A stretch of DNA of 64,000 nt, taken from NCBI RefSeq assembly GCF_014230355.1, contig NZ_JACLAX010000001.1, positions 124,001 through 188,000 of the forward strand, read 5' to 3'. Origin of the DNA: Novosphingobium piscinae. Lineage in GTDB: Bacteria; Pseudomonadota; Alphaproteobacteria; Sphingomonadales; Sphingomonadaceae. The notes below the pieces were generated by a model. It saw only the letters and a list, made by a program, of their open reading frames with translations. It searched no databases and had not been told where the DNA came from. Both the position numbers and the translations under genes were made by a program. This document shows, in pieces, positions 52,505 through 61,549 of the stretch; position 1 is the stretch's first letter, and each line of letters begins with the position of its first letter.

Positions 52505-54292
52505 TTACTGGGTGCCCTCGGCATACCAGGTGCGGAAGCGATCGTACTTCGGCATCTCTTCCGAGTTCGCCTTCGGATCGATCGCGACGTGGATGACCGC
52601 CGGCCCGCCGTTGGCATAGGCGCGGGCAATGGCCGGGCCGATCTCGTCGGCCGTGGTGACATATTCCCCATAGGCGCCGAGGCCCTCGGCGATCTTGTCG
52701 AAGCGCACCTTGTCGCTCCAGTGCGTGCCGGTTTCCGCGGTGCCCTGGCCGAAGGTGCGCTTGTAGACGCCCACCTCGAGACCCCACTGGAAGTCAACCG
52801 CGACCACGCAGACCAGCGGCAGGTTGCGGCGCACCGCCACCTCGAGCTCGGCGATGTGGAACAGGAACGAGCTGTCCGAGGTGACCAGCATGCCCGGGCG
52901 GACCTTGCCGGTCTCGGCCTGGTCGGCCAGCATGGCGCCGGTGGCATAGGGCAGCCCGGTGCCGATGTGGCCGTAGTTCTGGTTCCAGATCACGTCGTTC
53001 GGCTTGCACTGGTTGTAGGTCCAGCCGAACACGACCGAGGCGCCGCCGTCGCGGATCATGATGCCGTCCTGGGGGAAGGCCTTGGTCGCCTCGACGATGA
53101 AGCGCGAGGTGTGGATCGGCAGGTTGCCGCGTCCGTCGCTCTTGCTCAGCGATTCGACTGCGAGGGCATCGAGCTCGGCCTGGCCGTCGCGCATGAACTT
53201 GGCCAGGTCCTCGCCCGCCGGACGGCCCGCGCCCAGCGCCCGGGTCAGCTGCGGCACGACGGCCCGCACGTCGCCCACCAGCGGCACGTCGATCGGGCGG
53301 TTGACGCCGATCGCGGTCGGATCCTGCTGAACGTAGATCCACTTGCGATTGGCCTCACCGGCATACCAGTGGCGCCAGCGGCCGAAGTGCACCGGTTCGC
53401 CCAGTTCGGTCGCCAGGGCGACCACGCAGTCGGAGGCCTCGACCGCTTCGATCGAGGCATCGGAGAACACGTACTGGAAGGTGCGGTCCTCGATGCCCTT
53501 GATGTAGCTGGTCCCGCCCGAGGTCTGGATCACCGGGCAGTTCATCTTGAGCGCCAGCTCGCGCACGGCATCACCCGACTTGGTGGTGTGGACCGCATGG
53601 CCCACCAGCAAGATCGGGTTCTTGGCCTTGAGGATCAGCTCCGCCGCCTCGGCGATGCGATCGCCGTCGGCCCCCTGGTTGACCAGGCGGTAGCGGTGCG
53701 GCGGCAGGATCTCGGGCGCATCCAGCTCCTCGAGGATGACGTTGCTGGGATATTCGACATAGGTCGGCCCCGGCGTGCCCGACATGGCGATACGGATCGC
53801 CTCGCGGATCACCTCGTCAGTCTGGTCGGCATATTCGATCGCGCCCGAATACTTGACCGAATCCTCGATCATCGGCTCCTGCCGGACGAACTGGATGCGG
53901 CCGCGACGCACGCGGCGCTCGGTCACGCGGGCGCGCTGGCCGCCGAGGAAGATCACCGGCGAGTTCTCGACCTTGCAGCACTGGATTGCCGGCATCATGT
54001 TCGCCAGCCCCGGGCCGAGCGTGCCGAAGCACAGCGCCGGCTTGCCGGTGATGCGGCTGGCCGCCTCTGCCATGAACCCGGCCGCGGCCTCGTGGTGCGG
54101 CGACACGACCGTCCAGCCGCGCCGTTCGGCCTCGAGGCAGAGGTGGACGAAGTTGGGATCGGGGATGCCGAACAGGGTGCGGATGCCCTCGGCCTCGAAC
54201 AGGTCGAGGATCCGCTTGTAGACAGGCACACCGCCGGCCTTGACCTTGAGTTCGCTGGTGGCGGTGACCGGCTTGGGATCGTCGTAGCTCAT
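52505..54292 (-). CDS. Thiamine-pyrophosphate-dependent enzyme (acetolactate-synthase-like), substrate unknown
   Basis: The 595-residue protein has three TPP-enzyme domains: the PYR domain with the activating Glu68 (SPHHEAAAGFMAEAASR), a central domain, and the PP domain. In the PP domain the usual GDGSF...NN metal site reads TSDSSF (471-476) and VVAVDFQWG (497-505): Asp473 is kept, the two Gly are Ser, and the Asn ligand is Asp500. This marks a divergent branch related to carboligases/lyases such as benzaldehyde lyase or 2-hydroxyacyl-CoA lyase. Next to an aldehyde dehydrogenase, release of an aldehyde is a reasonable guess. A 12-bp duplication lies just upstream. Confidence 0.82.
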   Translation of the reverse strand: MSYDDPKPVTATSELKVKAGGVPVYKRILDLFEAEGIRTLFGIPDPNFVHLCLEAERRGWTVVSPHHEAAAGFMAEAASRITGKPALCFGTLGPGLANMMPAIQCCKVENSPVIFLGGQRARVTERRVRRGRIQFVRQEPMIEDSVKYSGAIEYADQTDEVIREAIRIAMSGTPGPTYVEYPSNVILEELDAPEILPPHRYRLVNQGADGDRIAEAAELILKAKNPILLVGHAVHTTKSGDAVRELALKMNCPVIQTSGGTSYIKGIEDRTFQYVFSDASIEAVEASDCVVALATELGEPVHFGRWRHWYAGEANRKWIYVQQDPTAIGVNRPIDVPLVGDVRAVVPQLTRALGAGRPAGEDLAKFMRDGQAELDALAVESLSKSDGRGNLPIHTSRFIVEATKAFPQDGIMIRDGGASVVFGWTYNQCKPNDVIWNQNYGHIGTGLPYATGAMLADQAETGKVRPGMLVTSDSSFLFHIAELEVAVRRNLPLVCVVAVDFQWGLEVGVYKRTFGQGTAETGTHWSDKVRFDKIAEGLGAYGEYVTTADEIGPAIARAYANGGPAVIHVAIDPKANSEEMPKYDRFRTWYAEGTQ

Positions 54293-54302
54293 CGGGGTGC
54301 CC

Positions 54303-54326
54303 TGTCGCTGATGGTGTCGCTGATGG
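54303..54326. repeat. 12-bp tandem duplication upstream of TPP enzyme
   Basis: TGTCGCTGATGG occurs twice in tandem, beginning 11 bp from the TPP enzyme start codon in the minus direction, inside the 153-bp gap after the Rieske oxygenase. Confidence 0.75.
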
Positions 54327-54445
54327 ATCCCTGCCGGGATCTCTGGAACGGAGTTTGGTAGGTCGATTGCCGTCGTTCATGAGGACCGGCAACGGATATC
54401 GCGAGCCTGCCCGACATCATCGCCGGAGGGATGCCCGGGGCCGGT

Positions 54446-55852
54446 TCAGCCGGTCGGTTCGTCCGTTCCGCGCAGCACCACCGGCGCGCCGCGGCCCATG
54501 AATTCGGCCAGGTTGCGGTGCATGTTGATGATCTTCTGTTCCTGGTGCGGATTGGGTAATGCACCCCGGAAACCACGGGATTTCATGCCCTTGTGAACCC
54601 ACCGCATGTTGGCGAAGTCCTGCGCGAGGACCAGCCCCCAGTTCTCCTGCGTGGGTTCGGCATAGACCCATTCGGTCTGCGGCTCCTCGCCCTCGGGATA
54701 GCGCTCGAGCGCATAGGCCTCGAAGATGCAAGTGTCCGGATCGTTGCCATAGGGCCGGGCGCGGTAGCACAGCGCGAAGGTCACCCCCTGAAGGATGTTC
54801 TGGTTGGGGAACAGGCTCCAGGCGAGCCCGGCCTCGGCCATCACCGCGGGCGGGATCTCGGGCCAGACCACTCCGCGCGCCGCGTCGTCGGCCTTGGCAC
54901 TCTTCATCCAGTGCGCCATCACCTCGCCCACGGTGGCGGTTTCGGGCAGCTCGTCCTTGAGCCGGGCGGCCGCCGCGATCAGCGTGTCGGTCGAGGCCGA
55001 GTAGTTGATCGTGGTGTAGTTCTCGCGGGCCAGTTCGTAAGTCGAGACCCGCGGGTCATCGCCCTTCCCGGCGCGGCTGACCGAGCCGCCCTGCGCGGTG
55101 TTCTCGGCCTGCTTGCGCTGATCGAAGCCCGAGACCGAATGGAGCCCGTAGGCCTTCGAATAGGCATAGAATTCGGCGTAGGCAGTCAGCTGGTTGTGGG
55201 TCGTGGTGGTGTGATAGGGCTCCATGAAGGCCTCGAGCGAGGTCTTCCAGTTGGCCGGATAGATCACCCATTGGCGCCACTTGTAGCGCATCTTGTCGAG
55301 TTCGAAGTGCTTGAGGATGCGTCCGGCATCGCCGAGGAACTCCTCCAGGCTTTCTCCCTCGGGACGCATGTCGACATAGATGAAGCCGCCCCAGGTATCG
55401 ACCCGCACCGGGCTCAGCGCGGTGCAGCTGGGGTCAAGCGCCCCGTGCCAGTCGTCCTGGTCAAGGATATAGGTGCACTGCCCGTCCAGATTGTATGTCC
55501 AACCATGGAAGGCGCAGATGAAGTTGCGCGCCTTGCCGCGCACCCCGTTGCTGGTCGCGGGCGTGTCGACCAGCTGGCGACCACGGTGCGAGCAGACGTT
55601 GTGGAACGCCTTGATCGTCTCGGGACCCGTTCGCACGATGATGATCGAATCGTCGCAGATGTCGTAAGTCAGGAAGTCACCTACCTCGGGGATGTCCTCG
55701 AGCCGTCCCGCCATCTGCCACACCCGCGGCCACAGGCGCTCCTTCTCGGCCGCGGCATAGTCCGCCGAGAGGAAGGCCTCGGTACCATAGGTCGCCGCGA
55801 CCTCGGCGGCGAGATCGGCCGCCGTCAGGGGGCTGTCGTGATTGTCGCCCAT
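54446..55852 (-). CDS. Rieske-type ring-hydroxylating oxygenase, alpha subunit
   Basis: The 468-residue protein has a Rieske cluster with Cys87-x-His89 (NVCSHRGRQ) and Cys113-x2-His116 (FICAFHGWTYNLDG), and a catalytic domain starting NWKTSLEAFMEPYHTTTTH. His214 and His219 are the likely iron ligands, with Asp of LAQDFANM near 430 as third. No beta-subunit of the usual kind is adjacent, although NTF2-fold proteins occur nearby. It would hydroxylate a cyclic substrate, fed by the Rieske ferredoxin at 49119. GAGGGAAG precedes the ATG at 55852. It follows the BVMO gene by 31 bp. Confidence 0.92.
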   Translation of the reverse strand: MGDNHDSPLTAADLAAEVAATYGTEAFLSADYAAAEKERLWPRVWQMAGRLEDIPEVGDFLTYDICDDSIIIVRTGPETIKAFHNVCSHRGRQLVDTPATSNGVRGKARNFICAFHGWTYNLDGQCTYILDQDDWHGALDPSCTALSPVRVDTWGGFIYVDMRPEGESLEEFLGDAGRILKHFELDKMRYKWRQWVIYPANWKTSLEAFMEPYHTTTTHNQLTAYAEFYAYSKAYGLHSVSGFDQRKQAENTAQGGSVSRAGKGDDPRVSTYELARENYTTINYSASTDTLIAAAARLKDELPETATVGEVMAHWMKSAKADDAARGVVWPEIPPAVMAEAGLAWSLFPNQNILQGVTFALCYRARPYGNDPDTCIFEAYALERYPEGEEPQTEWVYAEPTQENWGLVLAQDFANMRWVHKGMKSRGFRGALPNPHQEQKIINMHRNLAEFMGRGAPVVLRGTDEPTG

Positions 55853-55883
55853 CGTCTTCCCTCCTCGCGTGGCTCGGCGCCGG

Positions 55884-57710
55884 TCAGGACTCCAGGTCCA
55901 TTCCCGCCATGTCACCCTTGGCCCGCCATTCGGCGAGCATCGCCTCGAAGTTGTCCCAGCCGTAGCCCCAGCCGGGGAACAGCGCCCACTTGGGATTGGC
56001 CTCGCCCTCGTTGTTGAAGTAGCCCGGCGGGCAGCGCTGCTGCAGCGCCGAGACGTCCGGCTTAATCGCGGTGTAGGTCGCGACATAGCCGTCCATCGCC
56101 TCGCGCGTCGGCTCCACCCTCGTCACCCCGCGCTGCAGGCACTGCGCGAAGATCCATGCGGCATGGGCGCCCTGGCGGCCGAAATGCTCGGTGACCGACG
56201 AGTTGATGCCCCCCTGGATATAGCCGATGAAGGCCATGTTCGGGAAACCGTGGGTGGTGATCCCGTGGAAGGTCAGTGGGCCATCGCGCCAGTGGTCGTA
56301 GATCGACAGCCCTTCGGCGCCCTCGAACTGGGCGATGCCCCAGCGCCGGTCGAGATCGGAAGTGACCTCGAAGCCGCTGGCGAAGATCACGCAGTCGACC
56401 GGATGCTCTTCGCCATTGGCGATGAACCCGCGCTCGGTCAGCTCCTGGATGCCCTGGGTGTCCGAGACGTCGATCAGGGTCACGTTCGGGCGATTGAACG
56501 CGGGGTAATAGTCGTTGCTCGACAGGGGCCGCTTGCACATGTGGTGATACCACGGCTTGAGCGCCTCGGCGGTGCGCGGGTCGTCGATCAGCTCCTCGCA
56601 GCGTGCGCGCAGCCGCTCCATCACCTGGAAGTCCATGATCTCGCGCCGGGCCATGTACTCCTCGAGCGAGATCTCGCGTCCTTCGGCGGCGATCTGTGCC
56701 GCGAGGTTGCGGTTCACCTCGGTCCAGATGTCGCAGATCAGGTCCTCCTCGCCGAACTGGAAGACCTCCTGGGCGCCGCGGTGGAAGTTGGCGATCCGCT
56801 TGGCCTGCCAGCCCGGCTCGAGCTTGGCGGCCCAGTCCGGATCAGTGGGCGGGTTGGGCCGCTCATCGACGGTCGAGGGGGTGCGCTGGATGACGTAGAG
56901 GTGCCCGGCGTGGCGCGCCAGATGCGGCACAGCCTGGATCGCGGTGGCGCCGGTGCCGACGATCGCCACGCGCTTGTCGGCAAGCTTGTCGAGCGTCGGA
57001 TCGCCCGGGGCCCCGCCGGTGTAGCCGTAGTCCCAGCGCGAGGTGTGGAACAGCTTGCCCTTGAAGCTGTCGATGCCCTTGATCGCCGGCAGCTTGGGCA
57101 TGTTGAGCACGCCCGGCGCGACGATCACGAAGCGCGGCCGCAGCGTGTCGCCGCGGTTGGTGGTGACGATCCAGCGGCGCAGGCCCTCGTCCCAGCGGAA
57201 GCTTGTGGCCTGGGTGTGCAGCAGCGCGCGGTCGGCGAAGCCGAAGCGCTCGGCGATCGAGCGCGCATAGGCCTGGATCTCGTCGCCGTCGGCGAACTTC
57301 TTCGAGGGGAGGAAGCCCATCTCTTCGAGCAGCGGCAGATAGCAGTAGGCGTCGTTGTCACACTGCACGCCGGGGTACTTGTTCCAGTACCAGACTCCGC
57401 CGAAGTCGCCCGCGCTGTCGACGTTGCGGAAGTTGGTGACCCCTTCCTTGGTCAGGTAGTAGGCGGCCTTGATCCCGCCCCAGCCGGCACCCAGCACCAG
57501 CACGTCGAGCTCCTCGTCCAGCGCCGCGCGGGGCGCGACCGGCGTATAGGGATCGACCGCGTAGTCGCCGGTGCCGCCATCACCGAGCCTGACGTACTGG
57601 CCCTGCCCCTCCTTGCGCAGCCGGCGTTCCTTCTCGATCCGGTAGCGTTCACGGATTGCGGGAATGTCCAGGGTCTCTGGCGACGGCACTGTCGTCGGCT
57701 GGCAGGTCAT
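55884..57710 (-). CDS. Baeyer-Villiger flavin monooxygenase
   Basis: The 608-residue enzyme has FAD-binding GAGWGG (74-79), the BVMO fingerprint FxGxxxHxxxWD exactly at 216-227 (FKGKLFHTSRWD), a second Rossmann GTGATA (252-257) for NADPH, and FASGFEVTSDLDRRW. The long N-terminal extension and size match the cyclododecanone/cyclopentadecanone/steroid-type BVMOs. It inserts oxygen next to a ketone to give a lactone or ester. GAGAGGGG precedes the ATG at 57710. A palindrome lies 47 bp upstream. It heads the minus-strand catabolic series. Confidence 0.94.
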   Translation of the reverse strand: MTCQPTTVPSPETLDIPAIRERYRIEKERRLRKEGQGQYVRLGDGGTGDYAVDPYTPVAPRAALDEELDVLVLGAGWGGIKAAYYLTKEGVTNFRNVDSAGDFGGVWYWNKYPGVQCDNDAYCYLPLLEEMGFLPSKKFADGDEIQAYARSIAERFGFADRALLHTQATSFRWDEGLRRWIVTTNRGDTLRPRFVIVAPGVLNMPKLPAIKGIDSFKGKLFHTSRWDYGYTGGAPGDPTLDKLADKRVAIVGTGATAIQAVPHLARHAGHLYVIQRTPSTVDERPNPPTDPDWAAKLEPGWQAKRIANFHRGAQEVFQFGEEDLICDIWTEVNRNLAAQIAAEGREISLEEYMARREIMDFQVMERLRARCEELIDDPRTAEALKPWYHHMCKRPLSSNDYYPAFNRPNVTLIDVSDTQGIQELTERGFIANGEEHPVDCVIFASGFEVTSDLDRRWGIAQFEGAEGLSIYDHWRDGPLTFHGITTHGFPNMAFIGYIQGGINSSVTEHFGRQGAHAAWIFAQCLQRGVTRVEPTREAMDGYVATYTAIKPDVSALQQRCPPGYFNNEGEANPKWALFPGWGYGWDNFEAMLAEWRAKGDMAGMDLES

Positions 57711-57756
57711 GGCAGGTCCCCTCTCGGCATGCGGTTCTTGTGTCCGGGCCGTTATC

Positions 57757-57768
57757 AACAGTACTGTT
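57757..57768. promoter_or_regulatory. TetR-type palindrome upstream of BVMO
   Basis: AACAGTACTGTT is a perfect 12-bp palindrome in an AT-rich patch between the BVMO start (57710) and the NTF2-like stop (57823). The form suits a TetR-family repressor; none is encoded in the window. Confidence 0.5.
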
Positions 57769-57822
57769 CATTATGGTCAATTGGGCGTGGCCCGCCGCGC
57801 CGCGCTTAACGCTCCGGCGATA

Positions 57823-58314
57823 TCAGGACGGGCGCACGTAGGTCGGCTCGTCGGCCTCGGGGAAGCCCGGGAAGGCGCCATAGTCGGGCGTGTCGACCCA
57901 ACCGCCGGTCAGGTCCGGCGGGCCCCGGTACTTGAAGCTCCAGTGCCGCGAGGCGAACCGCCACAGCCCGTCTTCCTCGGCATAGCGGTCGTGATACCAG
58001 CCGAAGGTCATGGCGGTGGAGCCATCGTGCATCGTCGCGAATTCGGTCACGTTGTGGCGGCCGAGCACCGCCTCGCCCTCGGCCTGCAGGATCGCGGGAC
58101 CGATCAGCAGGTGGATCCGGCGACACCGGCCGAGCAGCCTCTGGCAGGCCTCGGTCAGGGCGGCACGGCCGCGCACCTCCATCCCGGCGATCTTCCACAG
58201 CCCCTCGCGCGTCCAGCAGTTGGCGAAGGCCTCGGCGTCCTGCCGCCACACCGCGTCGATGAAGCGCGCCTGCAGCTGGCGGATGCCGAAATCGGCGGCC
58301 ATCAGGTCGGTCAT
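57823..58314 (-). CDS. NTF2-like (SnoaL) protein
   Basis: The 163-residue NTF2-fold protein has FGIRQLQARFIDAVWRQDAEAFANCW, a VRGRAALTEACQRLL segment, and GWYHDRYAEEDGLWRFASRHWSFKY. Such proteins serve as small isomerases, dehydratases or hydrolases in ring catabolism, or as oxygenase beta-like partners. An ATGA overlap with the SDR stop shows the two are one operon. Catalytic residues are not certain. Confidence 0.82.
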   Translation of the reverse strand: MTDLMAADFGIRQLQARFIDAVWRQDAEAFANCWTREGLWKIAGMEVRGRAALTEACQRLLGRCRRIHLLIGPAILQAEGEAVLGRHNVTEFATMHDGSTAMTFGWYHDRYAEEDGLWRFASRHWSFKYRGPPDLTGGWVDTPDYGAFPGFPEADEPTYVRPS

Positions 58315-59093
58315 TCCCCCCCCTCCTCGATCCAGCGCGAGGTCAGCGCGCGTGGGCTCAGGTACTTGGTCTTGGTCCAGCCGCCGTCGACGACGATCGA
58401 CTGGCCGTTGATCATCTCGGCGCCGGGCGTGCACAGGAACGCGATCGTGCTGGCCACGTCCTCGATTTCGGCCAGACGGGGATAGGGCGTGGTCTCGACG
58501 TTGTTGCGCCTGAAGGTCTCATCGCTGAAGCGGTGGCGGACCATGTCGGTCATGGTCACGCCGGGGGCAACGCAGTTCGAGCGGATGCCGCGCGGGCCAT
58601 ATTCGCAGGCCATGTGCTCGGTCAGCGATTTGAGCCCGCCTTTGGCCGCCGAATAGGCGCCGCCGCGGCGGCCGCCGATCATCGCGAAGGTCGAGGTGAC
58701 GTTGACGATCCCCGACCCGGGGGCAAGGTGCGGGATCACCTCGCGCGCCAGACGGAACGGCGCCTTGAGCATCAGGTCGAGAAACCCGTCGAGCATGTCG
58801 TCGTCGGTCTCGTCGAGCGGCTTGGGGCTCCCGGCTCCGGCATTGTTGATGAGGAAGTCGATCCGGCCAAAGCGGGCCAGCGCCAGCGCGACGATCTGCA
58901 GCGGGGCGTCCCGTGCGGTGACGTCGAGCGCCAGCGTGGCCACCCGCGCCGGATCACCGATCGCCGCCTCGAGCGCCGCCAGCTTGTCCGGATCCCGGCC
59001 GACGCCGACCACTGCCATGCCCTGATCGCGCAACATCAGCGCGGTCCCGAGTCCGATGCCGCTGCCCGCTCCCGTGATGATCGCTGTTTTCAT
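58311..59093 (-). CDS. Short-chain dehydrogenase/reductase
   Basis: The 260-residue classical SDR has TGAGSGIG (about 7-14), INNAGAG, catalytic Ser in VTSTFAMIGG, and YSAAK (Tyr/Lys). MINGQSIVVDGGWTKTKYLSP closes the fold. GRDPDK after beta-2 suggests NADP(H) or dual use. It is divergent from the SDR at 59213 across a 119-bp gap. Likely oxidises a secondary alcohol in the island's pathway. Start ATG 59093 is used; 59102 is an alternative. Confidence 0.87.
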   Translation of the reverse strand: MKTAIITGAGSGIGLGTALMLRDQGMAVVGVGRDPDKLAALEAAIGDPARVATLALDVTARDAPLQIVALALARFGRIDFLINNAGAGSPKPLDETDDDMLDGFLDLMLKAPFRLAREVIPHLAPGSGIVNVTSTFAMIGGRRGGAYSAAKGGLKSLTEHMACEYGPRGIRSNCVAPGVTMTDMVRHRFSDETFRRNNVETTPYPRLAEIEDVASTIAFLCTPGAEMINGQSIVVDGGWTKTKYLSPRALTSRWIEEGGE

Positions 59094-59212
59094 GGCGGCC
59101 ATGCGACCGTTTTGGCCGGGGCATGTCAAGCAAGCCCCCGGGACTCATCGCCCGAGCGGTTTGACCGGCCCCGGGCCGGGGGGATAGCCAAGCCAGCGGT
59201 AGAGGAGAGACC

Positions 59213-60085
59213 ATGGGCAGGCTGGATGGAAAGGTCGCGGTGGTTACCGGGGCCAGCCGCGGGATCGGCAAGGGCATCGCCCTGGCGCTCGCGGCCGATG
59301 GTGCCACGGTCTACGTGACGGGACGCACTGCCAGCCCGGGGTCCCACCCTCTGCCGGGCACCGTGGGCGAAACCGCTGCGCAATGCACCCAGCGCGGCGG
59401 CCAGGGCATCGCGGTGCAGTGCGACCATGCCGACCACGCCCAGGTCGCCCGCCTGTTCGACCAGGTGCGCGCCGAGCAGGGGCGGCTCGACATTCTCGTC
59501 AACAACGCCTTCGTCATCCCGGACGATCTGCTCGAGCCGCGCGGCTTCTGGGACAAGCCCCTGTCCAACCTCGAGATGATCGACGTCGGAGTGACGTCCA
59601 ACTTCGTCGCCGCCTGGCATGCGGCGCGGCTCATGGTGCCGCAGGGCAGCGGACTGATCGTGGCGATCTCGGGCTATGCGGCGGTCACCTATACCTACGG
59701 CGTGCTGTTCGGCACGTCCAAGACCGCAGTCGGGCGGATGACCCGCGACATGGCGATCGAGCTGGAACCCCACGGGGTGGCCGCGGTCACCTTGTGGCAG
59801 GGCCTGACCCTGACCGAGCGCGCGCGCGACAACCTGGCCCGCGTGGCCGACAAGATGACCCGCTCGATCACCGGGCAGAAGGGCAGCTCAGTCGAGCATC
59901 CGGGCCGCGTGATCGCGGCCCTCGCCTGCGATCCGCAGATTATGCGGCGCAGCGGCGGCGAATTCATCACGGCGGAGATCGCGCGCGACTACGGCGTGAC
60001 CGATGACGACGGAACCTGGGTCGAATCGATGCGCGCCCAGCGTGGCGCGCCGCTCTGGGCGCCGATTGCGGGAGACAACACATGA
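59213..60085 (+). CDS. SDR-fold protein with Tyr-to-Phe change at the catalytic position (DHRS1-like)
   Basis: The 290-residue protein has TGASRGIGKGIA (about 12-23), DILVNNAF, and AISGYAAVTYTYGVLFGTSK. In the DHRS1-like group the active site reads YGVGK, but here it is FGTSK: Phe166 stands where the proton-donating Tyr should be, with Ser153 and Lys170 kept. VTLWQGLTLTERARDN continues the family pattern. Either Tyr160/Tyr162 substitute, or the protein has lost dehydrogenase activity. It is first in a plus-strand operon (ATGA overlap with the next SDR). Confidence 0.82.
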   Translation: MGRLDGKVAVVTGASRGIGKGIALALAADGATVYVTGRTASPGSHPLPGTVGETAAQCTQRGGQGIAVQCDHADHAQVARLFDQVRAEQGRLDILVNNAFVIPDDLLEPRGFWDKPLSNLEMIDVGVTSNFVAAWHAARLMVPQGSGLIVAISGYAAVTYTYGVLFGTSKTAVGRMTRDMAIELEPHGVAAVTLWQGLTLTERARDNLARVADKMTRSITGQKGSSVEHPGRVIAALACDPQIMRRSGGEFITAEIARDYGVTDDDGTWVESMRAQRGAPLWAPIAGDNT

Positions 60086-61005
60086 CCAGCTTGCGATTCG
60101 ACGACCGCGTGGCGGTGATCACCGGCGCCGGCCGGGGCCTTGGCCGGGCCTATGCCCTGCTCCTCGCCAGCCGGGGCTGCAAGGTCGTGGTCAACGACAA
60201 CGGCAGCGCCAAGGCCGGCGACACGATCGAGGCCAATCCAGCCCAGGACGTGGTCGACGAGATCCGCGCCGCCGGCGGCGAGGCGGTGGCCTGCACCGCC
60301 AGCGTCGCCACGCCGCAGGGCGCGGCCGAGATCATCCGCGCCGCCACGGACACCTGGGGCCGGATCGACGTGCTGATCCACAACGCCGGCAACGTGCGCT
60401 ACGGCCCGATCGCCGAGTTGTCTGACGCCGATCTCGACGCAGTACTCGACGTCCATCTCAAGGGCGGGTTCTACCTCGTCCGCGCCGCCTTCCCCGCGAT
60501 GGCGGCGGCCGGCTATGGCCGGGTCGTGCTGACCGGCTCGTGCAGCGGGCTCTACGGCAGCCAGACCACGGTCAACTACGGCATGGCCAAGGCCGGACTG
60601 ATGGGGCTCAACAACGTCACCGCGCTCGAGGGCGGGCCGCACGGCATCCGGTCGAACACGATCATCCCGGCAGCCGTCACCCGCATGGCCGACGGGCTCG
60701 ACACCAGCGCCTATCCGCCGATGGACCCCGAACTGGTCGCGCCGATGGTCGCCTGGCTCGCGCATGAGAGCTGCGAGGTCTCGGGCGAGCATTACATCGC
60801 CGCGGCGGGGCGCATGGCGCGGGCCTTCACCACCGAGAGCAAGGGCGTGTTCCGGCCCGACTGGACGATCGAGCAGGTCGCGGACGAGATCGCGGCGATC
60901 CGCGATCCGGCGGGTGAGCGCTGGACCTTCCCGCCCTATCCTTCGGGCATGGCCGACCACCTTGGCCGCAGCTTCGAATGGGCGCATCGTGAAAGGGCCA
61001 AGTGA
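60082..61005 (+). CDS. SDR similar to the dehydrogenase domain of 17beta-HSD4 / MFE-2
   Basis: The 307-residue SDR has TGAGRGLGRAYA (about 15-26), a VVVNDNGSAKAGDTIEANPAQDVVDEIRAAGG insertion of the HSD17B4 type (recognisable by VVNDN and VVDEIRAAGGEAV), IHNAGN, Ser in TGSCSG, and YGMAK. Such enzymes oxidise 3-hydroxyacyl-CoA or hydroxysteroids with NAD. A C-terminal extension of about 60 residues (FRPDWTIEQVADEIAAI) exceeds the basic SDR length. Coupled upstream to the Phe-type SDR and 2 bp from the following NTF2-like gene. Confidence 0.87.
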   Translation: MTSLRFDDRVAVITGAGRGLGRAYALLLASRGCKVVVNDNGSAKAGDTIEANPAQDVVDEIRAAGGEAVACTASVATPQGAAEIIRAATDTWGRIDVLIHNAGNVRYGPIAELSDADLDAVLDVHLKGGFYLVRAAFPAMAAAGYGRVVLTGSCSGLYGSQTTVNYGMAKAGLMGLNNVTALEGGPHGIRSNTIIPAAVTRMADGLDTSAYPPMDPELVAPMVAWLAHESCEVSGEHYIAAAGRMARAFTTESKGVFRPDWTIEQVADEIAAIRDPAGERWTFPPYPSGMADHLGRSFEWAHRERAK

Positions 61006-61006
61006 G

Positions 61007-61549
61007 ATGACGAACGATCGGCAAGCGCAGTTCGAGGCCCTGCTCGACCGCGACGCGATCCGCGCCGCGCTGGTGCGCCTCGCCCGCGGCGAGGATCGGC
61101 GCGACGCGGCGTTGATCCGGTCCGCCTGCTGGCCCGACTCGGTGACCGACTACGGCGTGTTCCGCGGCGATTTCGCGGCCTACCTCGCCTGGGTCGTCCC
61201 CGGCTCGCCGGCGATCACCAACACCCAGCACGTGCTGGGGCAGAGCCACATCGAGCTGGCGGGCGAGACCGCCCGGGTCGAGACCCAGGTGATCTCCTAT
61301 CACCGGATCGATTACGGCGGTGGCGATGAGCATGACACCTGCATCGGCGGGCGCTACCTCGACCACTTCGAACGCCGCGAGGGGGACTGGCGCCTCGCCG
61401 CGCGGACCATGCTCTACGACTGGTCGCAGGACTGGGGCGCGGCAGCAGACTGGAGCCAGGGGCTGATGGGCATGGCCTTCCGTGCGCCGCATTTCGCCGG
61501 CCGGGCCACCGGCGACTGGAGCGAGCGCTTCTTCGGCGGCGAGGCGTGA
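61007..61549 (+). CDS. NTF2-like (SnoaL) protein, first of tandem pair
   Basis: The 180-residue protein has an NTF2 fold of the SnoaL_4 kind: RDAIRAALVRLARGEDRRDAALI, a VTDYGVFRGDFAAYLAWV segment, TNTQHVLGQSHIEL and GGRYLDHFERREGDWRLAARTMLYDW. Relatives include dehydrochlorinases, scytalone-dehydratase-like and steroid-isomerase-like enzymes; His in NTQHVLGQ and acidic residues in VTDYG are candidates for catalysis. It ends in a GTGA overlap with its paralogue. Confidence 0.83.
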   Translation: MTNDRQAQFEALLDRDAIRAALVRLARGEDRRDAALIRSACWPDSVTDYGVFRGDFAAYLAWVVPGSPAITNTQHVLGQSHIELAGETARVETQVISYHRIDYGGGDEHDTCIGGRYLDHFERREGDWRLAARTMLYDWSQDWGAAADWSQGLMGMAFRAPHFAGRATGDWSERFFGGEA

